From assembly GCA_030685235.1 (NCBI GenBank), contig MU839142.1, forward strand, positions 146,695 through 210,694: 64,000 bases of DNA, in the 5' to 3' direction. The position numbers were made by a program, and so were the translations under genes. This stretch comes from Copromyces sp. CBS 386.78 (lineage: Eukaryota > Ascomycota > Sordariomycetes > Sordariales > Sordariaceae). Below the pieces are notes generated by a model, which was not told the origin of the DNA, did not search any database, and was given only the letters and a program-made list of their open reading frames with translations. Below, one piece after another: positions 35,257 to 46,828 of this stretch (its first letter is position 1; every line of letters begins with the position of its first letter).

Positions 35257-36416
35257 GGTTGTTTGGCATCTCTTACCACATTGATACCCAAGAACTGGCA
35301 GGAAGTGGTTTTGTCGAGAAGACCTTACAGTGTGTGGTTTGAATAGTATTCATCAAGCTACATGTATGTCTTCCGAGTGGACATGATAGGCTGGCTGGCG
35401 GTAGCACAAAATACAGGATTGCAAGGCACAGCACGGTATTAGGAGTATTGAAGGCGTTCAGTTGGTACGCGGCGTTACACAGACGGTTTACAAGAAAAGC
35501 ACGAATGCGGCCAGGAACTCTCAGCTTGGTCGACAAGGACGGGAGTAGAGCACACGAAAAGAGAGGCCTCGACGGCAGGGTAAGGGACATGGCACGGACA
35601 CCAGACGGGCAGGGACATGGTCATGGTCATGGTCATGGGCTTGGAGGATGGGGAAGGACCTGACCTGACCTGACCAGCCTCGAGGAGTCACGACATATCT
35701 ACCATATCTACCCCCGCCCCCGCCGCCGTGCCTTGCATTACGCCCGAAAGCAAAGCATCCTGGTAGAAAGGGGTATCACGACTGCATTCATTTCATTTCA
35801 TATTCCTTTGTCGTCAGTCAGTCAGAAGAAAAGATTCGTTTTACCTTACTAAGTTTCTTGCTTGCTTTACAAAGTGCTAAAGTCTACCTACAGTCGGAAT
35901 TTCCTACTTGTTTCGGAGAACACATGACATTGTTCATTTTCACTTTTGGGGCGTCTTTTTTTTTTTTTTTTGCTGCTTTTTCCTTGAGGGGTATTCCCGT
36001 GCCGTCTGGTCTGGTTGCTCGAGTCTGTCTGCTCGAGTCTGTCTGCATGTGTGTGTGTGTTCATCCATTCATCGGTCGGTCAAGAAGGTACGGTAGATAC
36101 AAACAGCATCATAGTACCATAGTGTACCTTAAGGTGTACCTTGAGGTGGTTTAGGTACCTTACCTTGTCAATTTCTCAATTAGTTAAGGTAGTTACGGTA
36201 GTTAGAGAGAAACAGTAATGCTAGATTAGTCTGCCTAGGTATCATGTTCTGCTCTAGAGTGGGCTGTTTTCGCTAGTTGATACGAAACTAGAGCAGCCAA
36301 CCCTACATTGACATTTCTTTCCATGGAGAGTCCGACGACAGTAAAAAGCGCCAGTGGACACTGGCCAGAGAGAGGTTGGTGTTAATGGTGTTTCCAGTCC
36401 CACTCGGGCGGGCTTC

Positions 36417-36660
36417 CAGTCCTCTTCTCCCGAACGGCCGAACCTTCCTCTTCTCCCGTACCTTCCTCTTCTCCCGAACTGAACCTTCTCCCGTACCTTC
36501 TTCTTCTCCCGTACCCGACCTTCTTCTTCTCCCGCAACCGTTTCTCCCGGCCCCCTTTCTCCGATGCCTTCTTGTTCCGATGTCTTCTTGTTCCATTCCG
36601 TTCCCTTTCCTCCGATGCGATGCCTTCTTGTTCCGTTCTGTTCCATCTTTCCCCGTAAGT
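36417..36660. repeat. Degenerate pyrimidine-rich tandem repeat
   Basis: Roughly 16-bp units around CTTCTTCTCCCGTACC or CTTCTTGTTCCGATG recur with variation through about 240 bp. One strand is almost purine-free. Confidence 0.7.
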
Positions 36661-37335
36661 AAGGTAAGCCGTTTTCGTATGTCCGCCACCATTCACCAAG
36701 GCCGGTACCTTACGGAAAGGCACTGCACACTTTGATCAACAGATCAACGCCATGATCTCATCTCATTGAGCGTGGTATATATGACATTGGATTGCAAAAG
36801 ATGGCACTGGGGGGTTATAGTTATACAGTCAGTGTCTATGGGTATTTAATGGGAGTTTGTTAAGGTAAGCTAAGGTACTCCCATCCCGTCCGAGTCCCCA
36901 CCTTCTTTCTTTTTTTTTTTTTTTCTGAATTTTTCTGAACATGAAACGCGGCGGCGGCGGCAAGGTGCAGCAGGAAGGTGCAGCAGGAAGGTACCTTACG
37001 TAGGTGCAGCAATTGAGATATCGCTTTTGCAGCATACCTTCCTTAAGGTACCTACCTTACCTAGAGGTACCGTATGCATATGGGCTGCAGATACGTAGGT
37101 AGGTACACCCAGCCATGTTACGACCATAGGTAGGTGTCGGGTCAGCGATAGTCCCATCTTGGGAAGAGAATGTGGATGAGTACCTTACCTACCTTGGAGT
37201 GAGGTAGGTAGGTAGGTACATAATAGGTACAAGGAGCTAAGCAGATTTTGATGAGGCTACCTAGGTAGAGTTATGGTCAGGTCCTACCTACCGTCCTCCA
37301 GTCCCGGACTGGGCCGGATTTGAATGACATATTTT

Positions 37336-37365
37336 AGTCTAGAGTCTAGAGTCTAGAGTCTAGAC
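37336..37365. repeat. (GTCTAGA)n 7-bp repeat
   Basis: Four GTCTAGA units in a row. Confidence 0.85.
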
Positions 37366-37920
37366 TGGACTAGTTATTCCAGCGGGCATGGGCTACCTAC
37401 CTATTTTACTTATGGTATGGTATGGTAAAAGCTGAGATCAACCGGGACTTGACATGGACTGGACTGGACTAGACCAGTGACAAACAAGGGGGCAAACTGC
37501 CATTGCTTGTCACGAGACGGGATTAACTGGTTGGTGATTTTTTTGTAGACGGATCTTATCACGGTGTAACCCGCCTTGGTAAGATCCCTCCCTAGAAGGT
37601 ACCTATTCTAGGTTCTAGGACTTCATGTTGGGTCCTATCCATATGGGGTCTGGGCCCAGGTCCGGGTCCGGGGTCTCGGGAGGTTGAATGGCACGAGGCA
37701 CGGGGGAGAAGGACCTGGACATGTCGTCTTGATCTTGATCTTGATCTTCTCAGGAGGAAGTGGATGGATACTGGGTACTTGGCTGGGTACCTACGAATCT
37801 ATCTATCTATCTGTCCGTTTTCTGATCTACATGTACCCCATCTTGCTCTCTTTTCTTTCTTTCGTACCTGCATTCCTTACCTACATAGATAGGTACCCAT
37901 CTACCACTATCAGGTGGGTA

Positions 37921-37949
37921 GCTAGGTAGGTAGGTAGGTAGGTAGGTAG
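37921..37949. repeat. (GGTA)n microsatellite
   Basis: Six or seven GGTA units; the same unit occurs scattered over the surrounding 2 kb. Confidence 0.85.
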
Positions 37950-39998
37950 AGTAGATGAACCCAAGGTGGGATGGATGGATGTATCTGCGCATTGCAGATC
38001 GCGGAATACTTCCTCATCCAGCCAGCACACATATGTACAAGCTCCAGTCAATACTCGATTCGACTCGACTCGACTGGCGGTGCTAGCCACCAGACTCCAC
38101 TCCTCGCCTCCAATCTGCATCACCACTCAGGTACATGTAGGCTAAGGCACAAGCAGCAGCGAGTAGGCAAGGCAACACCAGCCGCGCACTGCATTTCCGA
38201 CAGCACATGCAAAAAAGCGGCGCGGCCCTCTTTTTCCTCGTGGGTGGAACTTGTGTACCTATTGAATGTGGCCTAACCGGCCGGCCCCCCCTTTCGGACT
38301 GAACAAGGCAATCCTGAAGGATGGGATAAATGTGTGAAAAGGAAAAACTCGTATTCATCAGTGGGCGTTGGTCGATGATCATGCATTGTTGCATTATATG
38401 CATATAGGGTGTAGTAGAATGATATGACCTATCAACAGCGGCGAGATTTATGTCCTCATGGTCTGGTCGTCAAAACATGAACTTTTTTTCTTGGTCCAGC
38501 CTGGCCTGGCCGCTTTTTACCTCGAAGGCCTGGCCCGCCGGGATTGAGGTGTGTCAGTCCGGTTTTCGTCATTCTGCATTACTTACCTATGATGTCCGGT
38601 AGGCAGGCAAGGTAGGTATAAGCCTTGCGTTCCAGTGTTTCAGGCTTTCAGCAGGGGGATGGATACTGTATCGGTACCTACCTACCTTAGTCTAGGCTGG
38701 ACTGGAACGTTGGATGCGCGCGCCCGCCCGGAGCCCCAGTTCAATCAATGTTCCTTACGAGGACAGGACAGGGTCAGATGTAGTGGCCCGCTTCCGACGA
38801 CGACGCCCGAGACAATCATGGTCGTCCATGGAGAGAGCACAGAGGAGGACAGTCCGTCCGACAAAAGAGGAAATTCCGGGCGATGATGGGTGATAGGGGG
38901 ACGGAATAGTCCGAAAGACTGTGTGGGATGGTGAGATAGGGGGTCTGCTTGGTACACACAGGGACGGGAATAGCAAGCAAGCAAAGGCAGATAAGCGGCA
39001 CAGTGGAACGATGACTTCCAGTGCTCATAGGTTAGAATAGTTAATATGTACGTCAAGTCCCCCATGCCTCCGCTGCCTGCGTCGCCGGCTAACCACGTAT
39101 ATCCAGACAAGTATGAGTACTCGCTTCCTGCAGTTCCGTCAAACAATGTCATGTCATGGGACGCCGTGTCGTGTCGTGGACCTGCCTGTTGAGGAGAGGA
39201 GAGGAGATGTCATGTCGTGGGATCTAGATGAATCTCGCTTAGATGCTGTGTACCTACCACCTGTATCTATCACCCATCCCATAATCCCGTCCCACTGCTG
39301 TGCTCGACGAGGGGGTGTGCCGGCCTTAGTGTCCGGGAAGAATCTTCCTTGACTCGGATGATCGATTCGATTCGGATTCGGTATGCCGTCCTAACCCAAG
39401 TCGCCCGTGAAGCCGGGGAACTTTGAGGGCGCGAGGGCCCGTGGTGGGGGTTCCGGTGCTGTCTGTGTCTGGTCTCGGTGTCCAGGTAGGTGTTCAAATG
39501 CCCTTGGTCCATGGGGTGGACTGGGCGTTTCCGCACGGTCTGGTCATTTGTCAGAGTACTCTAGGTATCCGTCTGTCGCTTCCCTCCCTCTTGCTCGTGG
39601 GCCTAACGTCGATAGCCGGTACCAATCGACATTGGATCGCGGTTTGGTGCAGCATTGGTTTCTTGCGTTTTTGTTAGTGGTGCGCCACTTTCTGTTGTTG
39701 TGAAGAGTGACAGTGACATTCGTCGAGTGTATAATTTTTGGTCTAGTTAAGCTCACAGTCGGGAAAGCGCTCATCATTCCGTTGCAAGTTGCTGAAGTGT
39801 TGTGGGATTTTGGATTGAACGAGTGTCGACGTTAGTCGCTAACTGCCAAGCCTTCAAGGAGGTCAACGCCAAGGGCACACGTGACTGCACTGTTGCACGC
39901 GAAGGAATGTGGGTCTGCGATGTCCAAACTTTCAACTTTAAAGAATGAAAATGAAACTTTGTCAACAACGACCGCCGTTTCACCACCACATGTCAACA

Positions 39999-41204
39999 AT
40001 GGCTCGAACGACCCAAATAAAGCGCAAGAATATGCAGATTGCTCGCTTTTGCCGGCAATACCTCCAGCTAGAACCCGTCGTGGACTTCCCCGACGGCGAA
40101 TACCTGTGTGATGCATTCGTCCAAGAGACACTGTACGAGCAGCTTTTCAGCCAAGACATCAAGAACCCTGCACCCGTGCGGTACCAGTTGAAGATTCTGA
40201 AGGAGCTGGTCAAGAGGATTGAGGCAAGTATTGAGGATTGGGATCGACATGTAAGTTTCTGTAATTTGTCATCTGTGAGAAAGGTCTCGGCTGGTTCATG
40301 TTGCTGCAGTGCAAGTTTCCTCACCAGGTATTAGTAGGGCCTCTCGGACAATCTCTACACAAGATTATCCCATCTGCTCTCGCTGCGGTTACCCTCCGAG
40401 GCCGATGCCGCGCAGCAAAAGTGCTACGTCACTTACCACCTGTCTCTTCTCGGCTGCAGCAGTGATGGTCATGCCCAAGAAGAAGAAAAAGGGGATCCGG
40501 AACCGGCCCGTCATGTGGACGACGACCAGACACTGCCGGTGGTCCTGGGAGACAAAGCCCCCCACATCATCACCCTCCTAGAATCCCGCAACCTCATCGC
40601 CGCCTCGGGCACCACCGGCCTTCGCACCTGGGAAGCTTCCCTCCACCTGGGGCAATATCTCCTCACCCGCCCCTCCCTCGTTCGCGGAAAGCGCGTGTTG
40701 GAGCTCGGCGCTGGCACGGGGTACGTCTCCATCCTCTGCGCCAACTATCTCGGCTCCAAACACGTCATGGCCACCGACGGGTCAGACGAAGTCGTGGCCA
40801 ACCTGCCCGACAGTCTTTTTCTCAACGGGCTTCAGGGGTCTGATGCCGTCCAGCCTATGGAGTTGCGGTGGGGTCACGCGCTTATCGGCACCGAGGAGGA
40901 GCAATGGAACGGGGGACGGGAAGTGGACGTGGTGCTGGGTGCGGATATCACGTATGATAAGAGCGTTATTCCGGCGTTGGTGGGCACGATTGAGGAAGTG
41001 TTTGGCTTGTTTCCCAAGGCAGAGGTGGTGATTGCAGCGACGGAGAGGAATCGGGAGACGTATGAGAGCTTCTTGAGCGTGTGCGAGGGCAGGGGGTTGG
41101 AGGTGGTTCATGCCGAGTTTCCGGTGCCGCCTAGGGCTGAGCAGACTGGGCCGTTTTATAATGATTTGATGCCGATACATATCTGTCAGTTGAGGCGGAA
41201 GTAG
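39999..41204 (+). CDS. EFM3: EFM3/FAM86-type protein-lysine N-methyltransferase
   Basis: Exons 39999-40250 and 40338-41204 are joined by an 87 bp intron (GTAAGT donor, TAG acceptor). The splice gives EDWDRH-GLSDNLYTRLSHLL and keeps frame to the stop, for 372 residues. The N-terminal region (FCRQYLQLEPVVDFPDG) is the fungal EFM3/FAM86 N-domain. The methyltransferase core shows motif I VLELGAGTGYVSILCAN near residue 203, then MATDGSDEV and DVVLGADITYDKSVIPALV. Family-16 methyltransferases of this kind modify a lysine of elongation factor 2 in the cytosol, using S-adenosylmethionine. An ATG 54 bp upstream is in frame but in weaker context. The alternative is another family-16 member, but the N-domain favours EFM3. 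Confidence 0.85.
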
Positions 41205-41836
41205 GGGGTGGATTGGTGGTAGTCCCCAGGCCGGGGTGATATAATTGATAGAGGTAACCTTGGTGGCCGTCCATGGATCCACGCCGTCGCATTGTCAGCT
41301 TCGTTCTTCCAAGGTGAACAGCATTGCAGACAACCAGGAGATGGAAATGTCAAAAGTGACAGGCGGTCGTTGTTGAGCTATGCATATTGCCATAAAATAA
41401 GTAAAATTTCCAAAGCGACGAACTTGCACCCCGTCGTCGAGTATTGTTGATAATGAGAGAGGGTGTCCTCCGCGACATGTTGACTTGAACGATTGATGTT
41501 TGCCCAGAAACGACGAGGTTACTAACGCTCAGTATCTTGCCAAAGTGGAAGTCCGTGCACTTTGGAAGTCGACCTGCTGCACGGTCCACCTCATCCCCTC
41601 AAAGCGTCGGTGCCAAGATTTCCCCCTCATATCTCAGGCCACACTCCCACAAGATTAGGGCTTGCACCCAATTAACCGACACGGAAGTGGAATTTTCTGA
41701 GTGGCTCCACCGCAGTGGTGCGAGCTGCCCCGTGCGCTGCGAGTGCAAAACCCCAACTTTCAAAAAAAGCACAACCGCTCTCCTCCAGCTTTGCACTTCT
41801 CGGTCTTGATCGTCAACTCGCCCGCAAGACACCAAG
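41205..41836. other. Intergenic region
   Basis: About 0.6 kb containing the S24 promoter. No strong motif and no gene seen. Confidence 0.6.
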
Positions 41837-42846
41837 ATGGCTGACTCCGACTCCCCCGTCACCCTGCGCACTCGCAAGTTCATCCGCAACCCTCTGCTTG
41901 GCCGCAAGCAGATGGTCGTGTACGTTGCCCTCGTTCCGTGATGCGAAAATGGACGACGACGCCGTCGCAGCAGCAGCAGTTCCGTATTGCTTGATGTGTT
42001 ATATCTTCACTTGTCTTTCACAGAGCATATCCGAGAAGTCCCACCGAAGCAAATGCGACAAAACCACCGACAGAACCCTCTCTTCTCCCGAGATGCGCGC
42101 CATCGATCGAGTCAATCATAACCCACATCCATCCATGCACACTTGTTACCCTGCGAAATCAGCAGCCTTTGAAGCTCAAGAGATGGGAAACAGACACCTG
42201 AAGAAAGACTTGCGGTTTCGCGGGGGATCATGATGCGGATTGCGATGATGGGCCAAGACAGAGACAAGAAAGACACGGCAACAACATCTCGGTTCGAGTG
42301 GGCGGTGGTTTTTGTCGCGTTCGCTTCGGTGATCGTGATACAAATCTGAGGGAGGCGGAGAAGGAGACACATCAAGTCCAATGCTGCTTTTGCTATGCGC
42401 GGTTGTTGCTCCCTCAACAACTTAGGACAGTCTTGCTTACTCCTGCTTTTTTTTAACAACTACAGGGATATCCTCCACCCCAACCGTCCTAACATCTCCA
42501 AGGACGAGCTCCGCGAGAAGCTGGCCACCCTCTACAAGGCCACCAAGGACCAGGTCAACGTCTTCGGTCTCCGCACCCAGTTCGGTGGCGGCAAGACCAC
42601 TGGCTTCGCCCTCGTCTATGACTCCCCCGAGGCCATGAAGAAGTTCGAGCCCCACTACCGTCTTGTCCGTGTCGGCCTTGCCACCAAGATCGAGAAGGCT
42701 TCTCGCCAGCAGCGTATGTTCAGTCATCCCCTCACCTCGGAAAGCTCATCACTAACAACCCCCAAGGCAAGCAGCGCAAGAACCGCCAGAAGACCCTCCG
42801 CGGCACTGCCAAGGTCAAGGGTGCCAAGCCCAAGAAGGAGAAATAA
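41837..42846 (+). CDS. RPS24: 40S ribosomal protein S24 (eS24)
   Basis: Three exons, 41837-41919, 42466-42713 and 42767-42846, encode 136 residues. Intron 1 is long (546 bp, GTACGT donor, CTACAG acceptor) and intron 2 is 53 bp with a clear CTAAC branch. The protein reads [19 protein letters not shown], then [20 protein letters not shown] and [15 protein letters not shown], ending in the basic [11 protein letters not shown] tail. This covers eS24 from end to end. It is a small-subunit structural protein needed for pre-18S rRNA maturation. A long first intron close to the start codon is common in fungal ribosomal protein genes and may boost expression. I checked it for a snoRNA and found no convincing one. 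Confidence 0.96.
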
Positions 42847-43553
42847 GCGTATCGCTCTCCTTGGTGCTTTGTCGTCCTTCTCTATCTCACCGGGTGTTTG
42901 CGAGGGTGTGTATTCTTTCATACAATGCATCTGGGGCTTTCTCCGGCAGTCGATCTGCCGCTTGCAAACCCAGTCAGCATTTGGGATCCATTTGGAGGCG
43001 TGACGGTCGGGCTTTCAGGGATTCTGGCGACATAGCATACAAATTCAGGGGTGTTTTGCGTGGCAACAAAAAACAAGATGATCAACAAACTGCCTTTCTC
43101 TGTGATGTTGAGCTCTGGACGAGTGTCCTGTCTTTCTATCTTGACGGCCGGGGAACATGGCGTTCATGTTCGTTTACCATGATGTTTCCTCCAAGTCCCT
43201 CTGTCTCTGGTAACAACCTGCCCAAACCCAGAGCACGATGAAGCCAAGTGGTATATTCTAGTTTCCCTATGTTCTCCTACCTCCACCTCCATCCTTCCCT
43301 CACCTTGTGGGCATCTGCCTCGCAGTAACCACGCACGAAGTGCCTATCCACGTCTCATTCCATCGATGCCATCCATCCTTCCCATCCATCCCATTCCCTG
43401 CCTCTCCAAGGTCGCCTTCTTGCTTCCCTTCACCTTCACCGTCTTCACCTGGCTCGCTGGACCGCTCGAGTTAATTAATACCCGCAACCATACGGTCCTT
43501 GAAAGAGACCCGCATCATGATTCCTCCTTGCACCCTCCTCTCCTTCATCTCCC
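42847..43553. other. Intergenic region between convergent genes
   Basis: About 0.7 kb of 3' flanks of S24 and of the minus-strand unknown gene. A plus-strand frame at 43366-43821 has hydrophobic stretches but lies antisense to the better-supported gene. Confidence 0.5.
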
Positions 43554-45018
43554 TCACTCACCGTCCGTCGACAATGCCGCCTCGGAACCTCCACCTCCAG
43601 CACCAACATCAGACTCCATATCCTCCTCATTAGTACTCGCATTCCTCGCATTCCTCGCATTACTCGTATCACTGCCCCTCCTCCTCCGCACATCACCTCT
43701 CTCTCTCGGATTATGCACCACAGCCACCCTCGAAATATACCAATACTCCACATTCCCATTTCCCACCCTAACACTCACTTCCGCCATGTGCATCTCAGGG
43801 ATCCAAGTCCCCCGGCCATGAGGCGGCCAGTACTCCTCGTTTAGTTCTACCTCGCCCGTGGGGGCGAGAGGGATGTTGCTAGGCGCCGTCACGACACTGA
43901 AGGTGTAGTGTAGTTCCGGATGTCGTCGTCGTCGTCGTCGTCCTCGTCGTCGTCCTCGTCATCGTAGTAGGAAGCGGCGGCAGTGGCGGTGGCGGTGGGG
44001 AAGAAAAACCCATGGCCGTTGTAGAGGGATGAGTGGCTGTAGTTACGGTATCTGTTGTTGAGGAACCGGATGTTGGTTTCCTGCTCGTTGGGGACATGGA
44101 GGGAGCTTGAGCTCATACTGCCGGTGGGACATGGAGTTGGAGTGGGAGTATTACTATGGGGGGGGTTGAGGATGTAGAGGTTTGTGGCCCGGGCATGGTG
44201 TAGGTTTGTGTGTGGGGCGTGTGCTGTGCGCAGGTCCAGGTGGTGCATGTGGTTGGCATGGAGGCCTGGGGGATGCCCGTGGGGGGTGATACTAGAGCTG
44301 GAGATGGAGCTGGAGCTGGAGCTGCGGCGGCGGCGGCGGCGGCGGGTGACTCCATGTCTTCTTGCGAGGTGGTCGAGGTGGTCTCGGTGGTGGCCGTAGC
44401 CGTAGCCGTGGGTACGCCTATCATTGCGGGCATACAGGTAGTTGCTGTCCCCCTCGTGCTGTCCAGGTCGACTGTTTCGAAGCTTCGATCTACAACCTCT
44501 CGGAATGCCTCTCGGAATACCTCTGGCATCGGGTTCACACCAGGTACAACCACCCTCGCACCGACCGGGACCGGGACAGGGACAGGCACCGAGTGCGCCA
44601 AAACCGGCGAGCTGGGCATCTCCCAAACCAAAGGCATGGGTTGAAATTCCGATACCAATCTTGCTGGCGATCCTGGTCTCGTCGGACCAACGCCCACGGG
44701 AGAGCTGCTACGCGTTGCATCTGCCGAGCTTGTCAGAGGCTCAGGGCGAGGGGAGTAGATGGACGGCGTGGGCTCCAAGCCTGCAGGTATTGATGGCTGA
44801 CTGGTCGTGGGGGTGTGGAATGAAGGGGAAGGCAGGCTTGATAAAGTCGGGGACGGTGATGGGGCGGATGACCTCTGAAATCTGGAATTGACCGGCTCCA
44901 TGTCTGTGGTGTCGGTCTGAGTCTGAGTAGACGCGTTGATCTGGCCACCATGAGGATTCGCTGTCAGTGATGACGGCATCGGTGAAGCTGCCCTTGAATT
45001 TGAAGAAGTGGAAGCCAT
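43554..45018 (-). CDS. Pro/Ser/Thr-rich protein of unknown function, apparent frameshifts
   Basis: The likely ATG is at 45018-45016. The first frame encodes about 300 Ser/Pro/Thr-rich residues with short repeats (VPVPVPVPV, TATATATT, poly-Ala) and stops at 44113. A second frame, entered at a G8 run (44159-44166), continues as NEQETNIRFLNNRYRNYSHS, SLYNGHGFFFP and an Asp/Glu run. A third frame, entered at the (GAC)n run near 43940, gives ELHYTFSVVTAP, WPPHGRGTWIPEMHMAEVSV and VEYWYISRVAVVHNPRERG before its stop at 43554. The last part alternates polar and hydrophobic residues like a small beta domain. Together they read as one protein with two breaks in low-complexity tracts, either base errors or real lesions. 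TATAAAA lies 164 bp upstream. No known family was recognised. Confidence 0.45.
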
Positions 45019-45988
45019 TTTGGAGTCGCAAGATACCGCCAACTGGTGGACTAGTGGACTAGTAATCTGCTGTCTTGCTCTTCGTGTCTTCCTGTGGCTT
45101 TGCTCAAGTGGGCTGGCTTCAAGGAGATGGCGACGCTACTTGGAGTTTGCGAGAGGAGCCTGGAGGGAGGACTGGAGGGCCTTTTATAGGGGAAAAGGTA
45201 TCCTTCCAAAGGTGGATCATCAAGAGATTCGTGTGGTTCTCTTTCGCATCGACATGACGCCTCGGCGAGCGTCGTGGTTCCATGACACATTCATTCATGT
45301 TTCTTGGGCGATTCACGCAGTCCGCGGATGAGATCGAAGCTAGGCATGCTCAGGACCGGACGGGAGCAATGGACTGCGATGGCTCATGGCCATCACGCTG
45401 AGAGAAACAGGTCACGTTTGGAGAAGGGGAAGAACTGGAGTGCAGTATGCACTGACAGACGAGCGACAACGTTTGAATGCGGTCCACGGATGGATGGATT
45501 CAAAAGTCCTGCGAGCCTGGTCGATATCGGACTTGCCAGATTTCGCCGATTCGACAGTTAGGGACGAGGTTACTACCTCGAAGCCCGCGAACACCACGCA
45601 TCATCACGCATTTTACATTACCTCGGGAGACTTTTGATGGCCCGGGAGACATAACAGCTACTCCACCTCAGCATTGTCGCCATCACATCACTGCACAGCT
45701 TGAGTAGGAACTTGACAGAAGAATACCCTTATATTCTGTCTAATCTATCTATACGACGTCCCTATTTCCTTCCTTAGGCAGCCACCGTTCATTAATCTAC
45801 GACGTCCCTATTTCCTTTCTTACCTAGGCAGCCCCCGTTCTTCCACAGGTTAATCTACCTCTACGCCTCAAAATGCATGCGTTTCACTCCCTTCGGCTGC
45901 CAAATATCCCGCCCGCCTCTTCTACCAATCTTCCCTTCTCTAATGTACCTTCTTCCATGAGCGCCGGCGCCGACGCTGACGACCCATC
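45019..45988. other. Intergenic region
   Basis: About 1 kb of promoter for the gene to its left and 3' flank of the gene to its right. A CTACGACGTCCCTATTTCCTT segment is directly repeated at about 45751-45770 and 45799-45818. Confidence 0.5.
45182..45188 (-). promoter_or_regulatory. TATA box of the 43.6-45.0 kb gene
   Basis: TATAAAA on the minus strand, 164-170 bp upstream of the ATG at 45018. Confidence 0.4.
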
Positions 45989-46828
45989 TCAAATAGACCA
46001 CGCCTTGGGCCACACAAACCGATAATCCACTGGTGAATCGGTCCTCCCATCGCCGGGTGAACCACCAGCCGGGGGACTTGCCTCGAAAAAACCATCCGGG
46101 TGATCGCTCGAAGAACCAGGTTGGGGAGAGTCCATCGCTTCAGAATCCAGCAAGTCACCGGGCGAACCACCAGGCTTCGACTCAACCGGCGCTTCAACCG
46201 ATGCTTCGACCGGTAACTCGGCGGGCGATCCCGGCGGGGGTTGATCGAGCGACGAAGGCGTCGTCGACGGTTGCCACGGAAAGACGCTCCTAGTGGCATC
46301 TACACGCAAATACTGCAAGTGTCTGTCGCTGTTGCTCGGGCTGTCTCCATATGCAACCCAGTACGGGACGCGCTGTCGCGGCCGGCCGGTTCGGAGGTTT
46401 TCAAGGTCCTTATCCTCTTGTTGCTTTTTGCGTTCCTTTCTCTCCTTCTCTCCCACGTCCTTATCCTCTTCTTGCTTTCCGAGTATCTCTATCTTATCGC
46501 CGTGCATGTCGCCAGTCAGATCGACGTAGATGATAAACCTCCGGGGACATTCGGCCGCGTTTCCCGAGTAGATTACCATTTTATCATTATCATACCCATA
46601 GCGGCTGGGATATGAGTGGCCGTTGATGAGGCTGCCGGAGAGACTGAGGGTTGCGGGGACGGAGGAGAGGTCGAAGGCGCCAGGGACATTCATGCTCAAT
46701 GAAGGGGTAGCGGGTGTGTTGGGAGCGTTGGAAGTACTGCTGGGGACGTCAGGGATGGACGAGCTTGTGTTGCTTGGCTGGGAGACGTCAATCTCTTCCG
46801 GTTGAGAATCCGGACCGGGCGAGGACAT
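45989..46828 (-). CDS. Pro/Ser-rich protein with small central domain, unknown function (279 aa)
   Basis: Intronless minus-strand frame from the ATG at 46828 to the stop at 45989, 279 residues. The N-terminal 80 residues are Ser/Pro/Thr-rich. A more ordered centre includes SLINGHSYPSRYGYDNDKMV, RRFIIYVDLTGDMHGDKIEI, a charged Lys/Glu/Asp helix-like stretch and VPYWVAYGDSPSNSDRHLQY. The C-terminal third is Pro/Ser/Gly-rich with repeated PGGSPGD-like elements and ends RFVWPKAWSI. No signal peptide or membrane segment is seen. The order NGH motif, hydrophobic strand, W-containing strand and xxYWY/LQY strand resembles the third part of the neighbour at 43554-45018, so the two may be distant paralogs. 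I recognise no family. Confidence 0.55.
   Translation of the reverse strand: MSSPGPDSQPEEIDVSQPSNTSSSIPDVPSSTSNAPNTPATPSLSMNVPGAFDLSSVPATLSLSGSLINGHSYPSRYGYDNDKMVIYSGNAAECPRRFIIYVDLTGDMHGDKIEILGKQEEDKDVGEKERKERKKQQEDKDLENLRTGRPRQRVPYWVAYGDSPSNSDRHLQYLRVDATRSVFPWQPSTTPSSLDQPPPGSPAELPVEASVEAPVESKPGGSPGDLLDSEAMDSPQPGSSSDHPDGFFEASPPAGGSPGDGRTDSPVDYRFVWPKAWSI

Larger units (their letters stand above)
35257..39998. other. Long intergenic region rich in TACC/GGTA motifs
   Basis: About 4.7 kb without a credible gene. Notable parts are a T17 tract (35954-35970), a pyrimidine-rich degenerate tandem repeat (36417-36660), dense TACCTACC/GGTAGGTA motifs at 36140-37300, a TCTAGAG repeat near 37336-37365 and a GGTA repeat at 37921-37949. 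Confidence 0.55.

Noticed and set aside
42240..42352. Possible C/D-box snoRNA in the S24 intron (TGATG near 42245, CTGA near 42347)
   Set aside because: The C box does not match the consensus and the flanks do not form a terminal stem.
43366..43821. Plus-strand 151-codon frame with hydrophobic stretches
   Set aside because: It is antisense to a minus-strand frame with better protein-like composition.
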